A stretch of 29,413 nucleotides of DNA from JBBQSU01 sp038234815. Lineage in GTDB: Bacteria > Planctomycetota > Phycisphaerae > Tepidisphaerales > Tepidisphaeraceae. The position numbers and the translations under genes were made by a program. Location of the stretch: contig JBBQSU010000032.1 in the NCBI GenBank assembly GCA_038234815.1, positions 1 to 29,413 of the forward strand. Direction: 5' to 3'. Of this stretch, positions 8,004-15,403 are shown in pieces (within the stretch, counting starts at the first letter, position 1; each line of letters begins with the position of its first letter). The notes below the pieces were generated by a model. It did no database searches. It had not been told where the DNA came from and worked only from the letters and a program-made list of their open reading frames with translations.

Positions 8004-8240
8004 TCATATCTTATCACCGCCCGGGATCGACGAGCGATTATTTTGCACGATCACTTCGTCGATCGTCGTCCGGCGAAGTCTCACAGTTTTGTCGTGCGGC
8101 ATCGCCACTTCTTCGATCCTACTTGCTCGATATACCGTCGCCCTGGGCGCAAGCACATCGGCCTTAACGGCTTTCGTGACGTAGCCGATCTGCCGGCCAA
8201 GCCATCCGAACAAACCGCTGCCAGGAAAATGATCGGGCAT
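8004..8240 (-). CDS. small unknown protein between the phosphatase gene and nuoF
   Basis: A 78-residue soluble protein that I do not recognise. The ATG at 8240 follows GTGAGG at 6-7 bases; the frame opens slightly further upstream at 8258. Composition is protein-like, with alternating hydrophobic and charged residues (GWLGRQIGYVTKAVKADV, then RLRRTTIDEVIVQ) and codon third positions compatible with its neighbours. It shares direction with phosphatase and nuoF genes. The opposite strand also has an open frame over this stretch, which looks less protein-like. Confidence 0.55.
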   Translation of the reverse strand: MPDHFPGSGLFGWLGRQIGYVTKAVKADVLAPRATVYRASRIEEVAMPHDKTVRLRRTTIDEVIVQNNRSSIPGGDKI

Positions 8241-8330
8241 AGCAACCTCACGGACCACAGTTTACGCCGATTTCACCAATGCAGGGAACGATTCCGTATT
8301 CAATCTGCGTCATCTGCTAAAACGGTTCAG

Positions 8331-8915
8331 TCATTCTTTCGACTGCGCCAGCTCCTGCGTCATCTGGCAGGTTTCTGGATTATAGACATCGATGAACTTT
8401 TCGATATCACCGATGCTGCGCCGGCTGTGGCCGAAAGTTTCGATCTTGGCCAGCGCCTCGGCCTTATTCATCTTAAGCACGCTGCGTTGAAAGGCCGCGA
8501 CGAACATGCCTGTGCGCCGAACGCCCTGGGCACAGTGGATCAGCACCGGATAATTGGACGGGTCGTTCATGATTTGAACGAATCGCTGCGTGTTTTCCGC
8601 GCTCGGCCAGCCGCCGAGTTTCACCTTGATCTGTTCGAAGCGAATGCCGCTTTCCTTCAAAAATTTCACTTCCTCGGCAAACTGTGGTTCGGCGGGGTTG
8701 GCCAGTTCCTGGTCGTCGAGAAGGCTGATTACAACCGTCGGCCGAACATCCCGAATTCCATTCGCGTATTCGCGCATCCCACGATTCCCGCAGCGATACA
8801 GCACACGGTCCTTCACGCTCAGCAGGTGATAGGTCTGGAAGCGCCAAAACCACAACCCCGCGATCGCCAGCAGGACAAAAAGAACGATGACAATTGTCGG
8901 CCATATCTTGTTCAT
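8331..8915 (-). CDS. membrane-anchored dual-specificity/tyrosine phosphatase
   Basis: A 194-residue protein with an N-terminal membrane segment (about residues 6-25, TIVIVLFVLLAIAGLWFW) followed by a cysteine phosphatase domain. The P-loop is HCAQGVRRTG; it fits HCX5R(S/T), with the cysteine nucleophile and arginine at residues 128 and 134. A general-acid aspartate is not obvious. GIRDVRPTVVISLLDD resembles the start of the dual-specificity phosphatase fold. Two ATG codons compete, at 8921 and 8915; AGGG lies 8 bases before 8915 but only 2 before 8921, so 8915 is used. The phosphatase domain probably faces the cytoplasm or periplasm; orientation cannot be told. Confidence 0.85.
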   Translation of the reverse strand: MNKIWPTIVIVLFVLLAIAGLWFWRFQTYHLLSVKDRVLYRCGNRGMREYANGIRDVRPTVVISLLDDQELANPAEPQFAEEVKFLKESGIRFEQIKVKLGGWPSAENTQRFVQIMNDPSNYPVLIHCAQGVRRTGMFVAAFQRSVLKMNKAEALAKIETFGHSRRSIGDIEKFIDVYNPETCQMTQELAQSKE

Positions 8916-8933
8916 TTCCATCGCCCTGCATCA

Positions 8934-9377
8934 TCAAGCGAACATCAACTGCCGGCCGGCCGGCTTCGGGACGGCTGCGCCAAATTCGTTGGCCGCGGTG
9001 GTCCACAACTTCTTGGCCGTGCGAATCTCCCGCAGGGCCAAGTTCCGAATCTTTGCATGCGCCGCACGCCCCGAAAGCTCCGGAACCTTGCCCGCAAATG
9101 CGTGGTCGCGGTTGCTCCAATCGATAATGACTTCGTCTCGATCCATTATGGGTCTTCCGGCTACAGGGTCTTCAATAGCTACACGCATCGCTTGCCGGAC
9201 CTGATAAGGCCTAGCCTTACTGCCGTCCTTCTGCAAATTAATCAGTTCGCATACAGCGAACCGGAGAAACAGGTGATGGCCATTACTGGCGCGCTCATAA
9301 AAAAGCTGGTCGCAGGAGCAGATGATGCAACTCTCGGGACGGTATGTTCGCAGCGGAACTTCCGCGAAGAACCACAT
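8934..9377 (-). CDS. unknown protein between nuoE and the phosphatase gene
   Basis: A 147-residue open frame of unknown function that fills the gap between nuoE (24 bases upstream) and the phosphatase gene (18 bases downstream). The last 90 residues look protein-like (VAIEDPVAGRPIMDRDEVI, then AKIRNLALREIRTAKKLW) and their codons favour G or C in third position, as in neighbouring genes. The first 50 residues are cysteine-rich and less convincing, so translation may start later, for example at the methionine of RQAMRVAIEDP or of PIMDRDEV. No domain is recognised. It could belong to the nuoE transcript. Confidence 0.45.
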   Translation of the reverse strand: MWFFAEVPLRTYRPESCIICSCDQLFYERASNGHHLFLRFAVCELINLQKDGSKARPYQVRQAMRVAIEDPVAGRPIMDRDEVIIDWSNRDHAFAGKVPELSGRAAHAKIRNLALREIRTAKKLWTTAANEFGAAVPKPAGRQLMFA

Positions 9378-9401
9378 CGAGAATCTTGTCCGCCGGTTAC
9401 A

Positions 9402-9977
9402 TCAATGTTTTTCGTCAAACCCAATCGACGGGTCCTTAAAATCGTGCGGGTTTTCGGGCAGGCTGCCCAGCACTTGGTCGACCTGCTCGGTTGTTATGTT
9501 TTCAAAAAGCACTTCGTTCACCAGCATTGCCGGGGCGGTGCCGCAGGAGCCGAGGCATTCCAGTTCAACCAGCGTAAACTTCCCGTCCGGCGTCGTCTCG
9601 AACGGCTCGACGTTGAGTTTATTCTTCACATGATCGGTGATCTTCCTGCTCCCGCAGATCTCGCAGGCCAGGGACCGGCACACCTGAACCAGGTATTTGC
9701 CTTTGGGTTTGAGCCAATATTCTTCGTAAAAAGTGGCGGTGTCGATGACTTCCGCCGGCGCGATCTCCAACAGTTCCGCGATCTCCACCATCGCCTGCTG
9801 CGGAATCCAGTTGTAGGTGTGCTGAATCAAGTGCAGCGCCGGCAGCAGCACCGCCTTCTTAGTCGGATATCGCGGGAAATATCTCTCGCGGAGATAGGTT
9901 TTCAATTCGTCGGTGAGATACGGGCCTTCCTGTTTCTCCACGACTGCGGTTCGACGATTTTCAAGTTGCCAGGCCAT
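9402..9977 (-). CDS. nuoE: NADH-quinone oxidoreductase subunit E
   Basis: A 191-residue complex I subunit with a thioredoxin-like fold that carries the 2Fe-2S cluster N1a. The four ligands are C100 and C105 (VCRSLACEICG) and C141 and C145 (ECLGSCGTAPAM). The family segment IPQQAMVEIAELLEIAPAEV precedes them at residues 58-77. The open frame continues upstream to 10127 because a degenerate PIN-domain gene lies in the same phase; the real start is the ATG at 9977, where the NuoE-like sequence begins (MAWQLENRR), with CGGAAA upstream. It would pair with NuoF encoded downstream. Confidence 0.95.
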   Translation of the reverse strand: MAWQLENRRTAVVEKQEGPYLTDELKTYLRERYFPRYPTKKAVLLPALHLIQHTYNWIPQQAMVEIAELLEIAPAEVIDTATFYEEYWLKPKGKYLVQVCRSLACEICGSRKITDHVKNKLNVEPFETTPDGKFTLVELECLGSCGTAPAMLVNEVLFENITTEQVDQVLGSLPENPHDFKDPSIGFDEKH

Positions 9978-10364
9978 ACTATTTTTTCCGTTACAGAACT
10001 TTGTTTCCAGCAGTTCACGATGGCGATTGTTGTGTTCCACCTCGACCTTATGAACCGCTGCAAAATTAACAATCACAAGATCAGGAAGCGGTACACGGAC
10101 ACCGTCATCGCGCAATTCCCGACCCAACTACAGCGCCCGATCCCGGACTTCCTGCCAAATCGCCGGCATTTTGAGTTGCCCTTCAAGATGCCTGAGCATT
10201 TCCTCGCCCTAATTATCACTGGCCCCTCGCCACAGTTCCAGCCGAACGAGTTGACACCATGCCGCTTCATCTCTTTCCAGCACAGCGGCGACGTACGAGC
10301 GGACTTCAGGTATACCCTTGCGTCGCAGCGACTGTTTCCAGCAATTTGTGTCGATCAGTTTCAT
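9978..10364 (-). pseudogene. degenerate VapC-type PIN-domain toxin gene
   Basis: Reading leftward from the ATG at 10364 gives a PIN-domain protein: MKLIDTNCWKQSLRRKG at the start, LVRLELWRGASDN at codons 39-51, and VRVPLPDLVIVNFAAVHKVEV after codon 89. The acidic residues expected for PIN ribonucleases remain (D5, E43, D95). The frame is broken by two TAG codons, at 10211-10209 and 10130-10128, with homologous-looking sequence continuing in the same phase after each. It has no stop of its own and reads in phase into nuoE. An ATG at 10411 opens a 16-codon frame whose TGA overlaps the toxin ATG (ATGA), as in TA operons, so a stump of the antitoxin gene may remain. Probably inactive. Confidence 0.75.
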
Positions 10365-10416
10365 GAGCCGATCTCGCGTATCGCCGTATCGCTCGTCGCA
10401 GGACGATCCATGATGT

Positions 10417-11688
10417 TTAGCGATCCAACTCCGCCGCGATCACGTTGATGCTTCCTAGCACCGCGACGACATCCGAAATCATGTGCCCTTCGATCAGCTT
10501 CGGGAATGTCTGGTAATTCACAAAGCAAGGGGGGCGGGTGCGCACGCGCCAGGGGATATTATCGCCGCTGCTGACGATATAATAGCCGAGTTCGCCATTG
10601 CCCGATTCGATGGGGTAATACACTTCGCCCTTGGGCGCGGTAAATCCGCGATTGGTCATAATCAGTTCAAAATGCTGGATCAGTCCTTCGATGCTGCTGT
10701 AGACCTGATCCTTGGGCGGAAGCACGTCTTTGCCTTCGGGGGACACGTTCACCGGCCCGCCGGGGATGTTGTCAATGAGTTGGCGGATGATGTGCAGGCT
10801 TTGCTTCATCTCCTCCAGCCGGACGAGATAGCGGGAATAAACATCGCCGGTCGTCATGATCGGGACTTTGAAATCCACGGCCCGTGCACCGGCACCATCC
10901 CAATTTTCGGCAAAGCAGAGATACGGCTCGTCCTTGCGAACATCTCGCTGCACGCCAGCGGATCGGGCCATCACGCCGGTCATGCTCCAGGCAATGGCGT
11001 CCTCGCGGCTGATAGCCCCCACACCTTTGGTCCGATCCACAAAAATGCGGTTCTTGTTGAGCAGCTTCTCGACATCCTCCATCGCCCGCGGGGCGGTGTC
11101 GTCAATGAAGGACTTCACCATCTTCTTGAATAGCCCCTCGTCGGGCAGATCCATGTTCAACCCGCCAACGCGCGTCCAACTGGTGTGGAACCGCTGGCCA
11201 GACATGAATTCCACGATGTCGTAAATCCGCTCTCGCTCGTTGAAGCCATACAAAAACGCGGTGAAAGCGCCCAAATCCAGCCCCGCCGCCCCCACGCACA
11301 GCAGGTGCGACTGAATCCGGCCCAGTTCCCCGGCGATCGTGCGCAGCACCTTGCACCGGGGGGTAAGCTCGATCCCCATCAGTCTTTCGGCAGCGCCGTG
11401 CCAAGCCAGTTCGTTGTAGATCGGAGCCGAATAATCCATGCGATCGACGATGGTGACGTACTGGTTATAGTTCAGCACCTCGCCGAGTTTCTCAAAGCCC
11501 GAATGCAGATAGCCGATGTGCGGGGTGCATTTGACGACGCGCTCGCCGTCCAGTTCCAGCACCAGTCGCAGCGTGGTGTGCGTTGCCGGATGTTGCGGGC
11601 CAAAATTCAGCGTCCAGCGGTTGTCACCCTCGGTTCCACCCAGGTTCGGGGGCAGGTCGGCGGTCCCTTGCGTCAGCGTATAAGGCAT
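10417..11688 (-). CDS. nuoD: NADH-quinone oxidoreductase subunit D
   Basis: A 423-residue subunit of complex I that helps form the quinone-binding site; related to the large subunit of NiFe hydrogenases. Diagnostic stretches are NFGPQHPATHTTLRLVLELD (about residues 28-47), the HIGYLHSGFEKLGE motif with the conserved histidine, and the C-terminus DVVAVLGSINVIAAELDR. Length is typical. TTAGGA lies 8 or so bases before the ATG. A TATAAT hexamer on the minus strand (11744-11739) in the 122-base gap upstream could be part of a promoter, although no good -35 box matches it. The next gene in the run is the PIN-domain remnant, then nuoE. Confidence 0.97.
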   Translation of the reverse strand: MPYTLTQGTADLPPNLGGTEGDNRWTLNFGPQHPATHTTLRLVLELDGERVVKCTPHIGYLHSGFEKLGEVLNYNQYVTIVDRMDYSAPIYNELAWHGAAERLMGIELTPRCKVLRTIAGELGRIQSHLLCVGAAGLDLGAFTAFLYGFNERERIYDIVEFMSGQRFHTSWTRVGGLNMDLPDEGLFKKMVKSFIDDTAPRAMEDVEKLLNKNRIFVDRTKGVGAISREDAIAWSMTGVMARSAGVQRDVRKDEPYLCFAENWDGAGARAVDFKVPIMTTGDVYSRYLVRLEEMKQSLHIIRQLIDNIPGGPVNVSPEGKDVLPPKDQVYSSIEGLIQHFELIMTNRGFTAPKGEVYYPIESGNGELGYYIVSSGDNIPWRVRTRPPCFVNYQTFPKLIEGHMISDVVAVLGSINVIAAELDR

Positions 11689-11810
11689 AGTCGGCGTCCT
11701 AATTTATCGCGCCGGGTATTCCGGCAGACGTTCACGGGATTATAGGGATCATCCCAGATCGTTCCAGACATGATTCCAGTCGGCTGGCTTTCCCAGGCCA
11801 AATCGCAAAA

Positions 11811-12998
11811 TTACAAGTGAATCCCGGCATCTCGCAGCGCGGCGAGAATGTCCGAATAGGGCACACTTTGCACGCCCTTCTCAGCTTCGCAGGCCAGAGC
11901 CGCCACGCTCGCCGCCGATTCGGCCAGGGCCATGCGCGACAGGTCATCGCCACGAGCCTGCGCCGAGCAAACCGGCACGAGCAGATTTTGACACGCCGAC
12001 GACGCTGGCAGCATCGCGCCTATGGTGATCGGCTGGCCCGCTAGGTCGATAGCGATCGGCTGCATCGAGGCGGGCATTGCCATCTCCAGCCTGCGCCCGC
12101 CAACGATTTCTCCCCCATGCGGCCAACCCTGGGTATCGTGAAATTCATCCCCGCATGGCGACCATCGCGCCATCTCCTTACGCAGCGCTTCTGGCACATG
12201 GGGATGCTTGGCCAGATAGGCCAGCGTAGCCGCCAGACGTCCGATCGCCGATTTCCATAACTCGCCCCGCCCCGCCGGGGTGGCCATGAGATATCCGGCG
12301 GTATGGCCCCATATCCGATCGGCAATCGCCGGCGGAATATCCAACTGTGCCTTGGCATTGGCCAGCAGGGTAAATTGGACTGAAAGATCGGGCAGTTCGT
12401 CCAGCATCATCCCCAGCTCAGGCACGGCAAGATCGATCGCGCGACGATTGACCGGGTTGGTGGTCAGGCAGGCATGAAACGCCAGCCGGCTGGGCAACAC
12501 TTGATGCGCCACCCCCGCGGCCGCCATCAAATCACCTTCGGCGCTGCAATCGATGTAAACCTTCGCGCAAATCTCCGCCTGCTCCTCCTCGCTATCGACC
12601 GGCAGCGGCTCATTAAATGCCCCAGTCAGCACACGATCGACCAGCAATCGCTCGATGCGCGCATCCACCTTCTTCACCTGGCGCAGCCGGTGGCAGAATA
12701 GCACGGTGATATTTGAATCGCGGGCCAGATCAAGAAACGCCGCCTCGGCAACGCACGGTTCCCAGCGATCGACCCACGGCTGGTCATACGTTCTGGCGAT
12801 GCGGTGCATCAGGTCTTTGCAAAACCCCTGAACGCCTGCTTTATTGGCGCCGGTGACATGACAGACACCCGACGTCAGCCCCGCGCCCAGATGCCGCCCC
12901 GGCTCGACCACCAGCACCGAACAGCCCGCCCGCAGCACCCCCGCCGCCGCCATCATGCCCGCAGCGCTCCCGCCATAGATGCAGACGTCGGTGCGCAT
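11811..12998 (-). CDS. FAD-dependent oxidoreductase
   Basis: A 395-residue flavoprotein of the FAD_oxidored type. Residues 3-32 form a Rossmann beta-alpha-beta unit (DVCIYGGSAAGMMAAAGVLR, then SVLVVEP), a variant of the GxGxxG dinucleotide motif. The second half keeps the family stretch AKVYIDCSAEGDLMAAAGVAH, and near the C-terminus there is a QARGDDLSRMALAESAASVA segment. The frame opens at 13211, but the first 71 residues are proline- and arginine-rich; the ATG at 12998 is chosen because GAGGAAA precedes it and the flavin fold begins at once. A start at 13130 is an alternative. Substrate unknown. It precedes nuoD with a 122-base gap and may be transcribed separately. Confidence 0.85.
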   Translation of the reverse strand: MRTDVCIYGGSAAGMMAAAGVLRAGCSVLVVEPGRHLGAGLTSGVCHVTGANKAGVQGFCKDLMHRIARTYDQPWVDRWEPCVAEAAFLDLARDSNITVLFCHRLRQVKKVDARIERLLVDRVLTGAFNEPLPVDSEEEQAEICAKVYIDCSAEGDLMAAAGVAHQVLPSRLAFHACLTTNPVNRRAIDLAVPELGMMLDELPDLSVQFTLLANAKAQLDIPPAIADRIWGHTAGYLMATPAGRGELWKSAIGRLAATLAYLAKHPHVPEALRKEMARWSPCGDEFHDTQGWPHGGEIVGGRRLEMAMPASMQPIAIDLAGQPITIGAMLPASSACQNLLVPVCSAQARGDDLSRMALAESAASVAALACEAEKGVQSVPYSDILAALRDAGIHL

Positions 12999-13211
12999 GG
13001 GAACGATTTCCTCATCCTGCGCTTGCGGCTGCAGCCGGTCTTGCGGCCGATTGAGCGCCGACGATTCAGGCGCCGGTCGCTGACGAACGGCCCCGCGTGC
13101 AGGAAGATTGGGTCGAGGAGGGATTCTCATGCCTTCTTCGCCGGCGATCCTAATCGAGACAAATAAAAAGGGCGAGACGCGCGCCGCCCGACGCTGCATA
13201 GGGATCGACAA

Positions 13212-13442
13212 GGATTTTCTGATGCGCCGAGTAGGCGGGGGCTGCGGCGGACGCGCTGAACAGCGGTAGTGCGAAGCGGCGATCCTTCACGGCAGCGCAT
13301 CAGTTCTGGCCAGTCTCCGATGTGATCAAACGCAACGGGGATGAGATTACCCCAATCGCGGAGGCGTGAAACGCCCGGCGATTGATGGTAAAACTCGAAT
13401 CGACGGTTATGAATCGACGGCTCTTTTCGCTGGAGGTGCGGC
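13212..13442. promoter_or_regulatory. divergent intergenic region with a direct repeat
   Basis: This 231-base gap lies between the leftward FAD gene and the rightward unknown gene, so it should hold promoters for both. GAATCGACGG occurs twice, at 13397-13406 and 13411-13420, 14 bases apart, ending 11 bases before the GGAGG ribosome site. A regulator-binding or RNA role is possible. Confidence 0.35.
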
Positions 13443-14408
13443 ATGTGGGGTAATCGGCTTGGCTGGGGCATTAGTGGCGCGATCGTCCTGTTTTTCCTGT
13501 TCGTGATTTACCTCATCATCGCGGCCGGGCAGGCTTCGGAACCGACGAAATTTATCAACGCCAACACCATGGCGACGATCAAGGTGCCGCTGAACGCCGT
13601 GGACGTGGTGCCGAGCATGACCGACACGGCCGACAGCGAGGAGCAATACCGCCTGGCCATTGCTGATTATAAGCAACACCCGACGGCATATGACACGATC
13701 ATCAAGAAGAGGAAGTATGCCGCGTCCGATTTGAAACTGCCGGGAGTGAAGGCGCTCCTTGACGCACGCAAAAGCACCAAGGCGACGATTTTTGGCGCTA
13801 ATCTGGACGACCTGATTAACTATGACAACGAGAAGGACGACCTGGAGGCCCTGCTGAAAGTGGCCAGTACGGTGAAGATGATCGGACTTCTGCGGAACGC
13901 CGACAAAGAGAAGGATGCCAGCGACTATTTCGAGGCGGTTTTCTCGCTGGGTTATAAGCTTTACGAAGAACGCCTGCGGTTTGACGAGCTTTCTAGAGGG
14001 GACGGGCTGATGGGCGACGGGCTAACGATGCTGATTCAAATTGCCGACAAGGCCGGAAACAAGACGCGGGCGCAGGCCTTGAAGCAGGCCAACGCCGATA
14101 AGATAAACTACTACAAGAATTCGATCGAGCCAATTAACGCGGTCATCAGCAGTATCGATCCGACGACGGTGGCTGTGCATCCGGGAGACGTGATGAAACT
14201 GGCGATGGATTCGCCGGAACGAATGTGGCGGATCGAAGCAGTGATGAAGCTGGGCCGGCAGCGTTACTATTCGGAGAGAAAAGGGGACCAGCTTGCGGCC
14301 AATCGGGTCGTGAAGCAGCTTGCCAAGAGCGAGACCGACCCGGCGGTCAAAACGGCCGCAAAAGCCGCGCGCGATCTCACCATCGAAAAATACCGGATGC
14401 TGCAATAG
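13443..14408 (+). CDS. membrane-anchored unknown protein
   Basis: A 321-residue protein I do not recognise. A single hydrophobic helix (residues 8-27, WGISGAIVLFFLFVIYLIIA) anchors it; the rest is soluble, rich in Lys, Asp and Ala, and largely helical in appearance (for example AGNKTRAQALKQANADKINY), so it probably faces the periplasm. GGAGG, 5 bases before the ATG, is one of the best ribosome sites in the window. It is 61 bases upstream of the histidine kinase gene in the same direction. A functional link with the kinase is only positional. Confidence 0.85.
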   Translation: MWGNRLGWGISGAIVLFFLFVIYLIIAAGQASEPTKFINANTMATIKVPLNAVDVVPSMTDTADSEEQYRLAIADYKQHPTAYDTIIKKRKYAASDLKLPGVKALLDARKSTKATIFGANLDDLINYDNEKDDLEALLKVASTVKMIGLLRNADKEKDASDYFEAVFSLGYKLYEERLRFDELSRGDGLMGDGLTMLIQIADKAGNKTRAQALKQANADKINYYKNSIEPINAVISSIDPTTVAVHPGDVMKLAMDSPERMWRIEAVMKLGRQRYYSERKGDQLAANRVVKQLAKSETDPAVKTAAKAARDLTIEKYRMLQ

Positions 14409-14469
14409 CCGATTGCGTCCGATAAGCCGATAACCGGACAGCGACGTCCGATCCGGTTGCAGTGGAGGG

Positions 14470-15300
14470 GTGGTGCGCGCCGATAAACCCTTCACTGTGA
14501 ATGATTTCCCGTCAGCTACGCAGGGTTTGGAACAGGCCGTCACCGACCAGATCGGCCTGATGCAGGAGCAGTTGGATTCCCTCAGGAGCCAACTAACCGA
14601 ATCGCAGCGCCTGGCGACGATCGGTACGATCGCGGCGGTGATTGCCCACGAATTTAACAACCTGCTCACACCTATTATCAGTTACAGCCAGTTTGCCTAC
14701 ACCAATGCCTGCTCGGACAAGCCTGATCTGGAACTGATAAAAAAAGCGCTGAATAAGAATTTCGTTAGTTCGGAAAAGGCCGCCAAGATCTGCGCTTCGA
14801 TGCTGGGTCTGGCTCGGGGCGAGTCCAGCTTCGGGCAGGTCAGTGTGCAAAAACTAGTGGACGATACGCTGCTGGTTCTGGCTCGCGATCCTCAGAAAGA
14901 CGGGATTGCTTTGCGCGTGAACGTGCAGCCGGAACTGACCGTCGCGGGGGATCATGTTCAACTGGAACAGGTGCTATTGAACCTTACCATCAACGCCCGT
15001 CAGGCGATGCTGGGCAAAGGTGGCGCACTGATGATAAAGGCCAGCAAAACCGACGACGGACAGACGGTGAGAATCCAGGTGATTGACACCGGCCCGGGCA
15101 TCCCGGCGAAGCTTCATTCGCGGATTTTCGAACCGTTCTTTACGACCAAGGGGACGACGAAGAAAGGCGAGGCCCGTGGAACCGGCCTGGGGCTGGCCAT
15201 TTGCAAGGAAATCATCGAACACCACCACGGGCGAATCGAAGTGCAAAGCGAATCCGGCAAGGGCACAACTTTCAATCTGTATCTGCCGATCAGCGCGTAG
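14470..15300 (+). CDS. soluble sensor histidine kinase
   Basis: A 276-residue cytoplasmic histidine kinase without membrane segments or a recognisable sensor domain. A short coiled-coil (residues 18-48) leads to the H-box IAHEFNNLL with phospho-acceptor H60. The ATP-binding domain has the N-box NLTINARQAM (171-180), G1 DTGPGIP (206-212), F-box FEPFFTTK and G2 GTGLGLAI. The start is GTG: GGAGG at 14464-14468 touches the GTG at 14470, and the GTG at 14473 has better spacing, so either may be used. No response regulator lies next to it, so it is an orphan here. A strong terminator follows. Confidence 0.93.
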   Translation: MVRADKPFTVNDFPSATQGLEQAVTDQIGLMQEQLDSLRSQLTESQRLATIGTIAAVIAHEFNNLLTPIISYSQFAYTNACSDKPDLELIKKALNKNFVSSEKAAKICASMLGLARGESSFGQVSVQKLVDDTLLVLARDPQKDGIALRVNVQPELTVAGDHVQLEQVLLNLTINARQAMLGKGGALMIKASKTDDGQTVRIQVIDTGPGIPAKLHSRIFEPFFTTKGTTKKGEARGTGLGLAICKEIIEHHHGRIEVQSESGKGTTFNLYLPISA

Positions 15301-15341
15301 ACAGACGTGCGCAGAACCCGTATTCCGAGTTGATGAAACGG

Positions 15342-15382
15342 AACCGCCGACCGGGCATGGCCTGGTCGGCGGTTGCTTTTTT
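15342..15382 (+). terminator. intrinsic terminator after the histidine kinase gene
   Basis: An 11-bp perfect stem, AACCGCCGACC (15342-15352) with GGTCGGCGGTT (15364-15374), an 11-base loop and then GC plus six T residues. It sits between two convergent genes and points with the kinase gene. On the other strand only a short T-run follows the stem, so termination of the Wzc gene there would be weak. Confidence 0.9.
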
Positions 15383-15403
15383 AAAACAACAGAAGTCTGA
15401 GGA

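Noticed and set aside
6486..10448. A 1320-residue open frame on the plus strand
   Set aside because: It runs antisense through nuoF, the phosphatase gene, nuoE and into nuoD, all of which have clear family motifs on the minus strand. The long frame is a by-product of codon bias.
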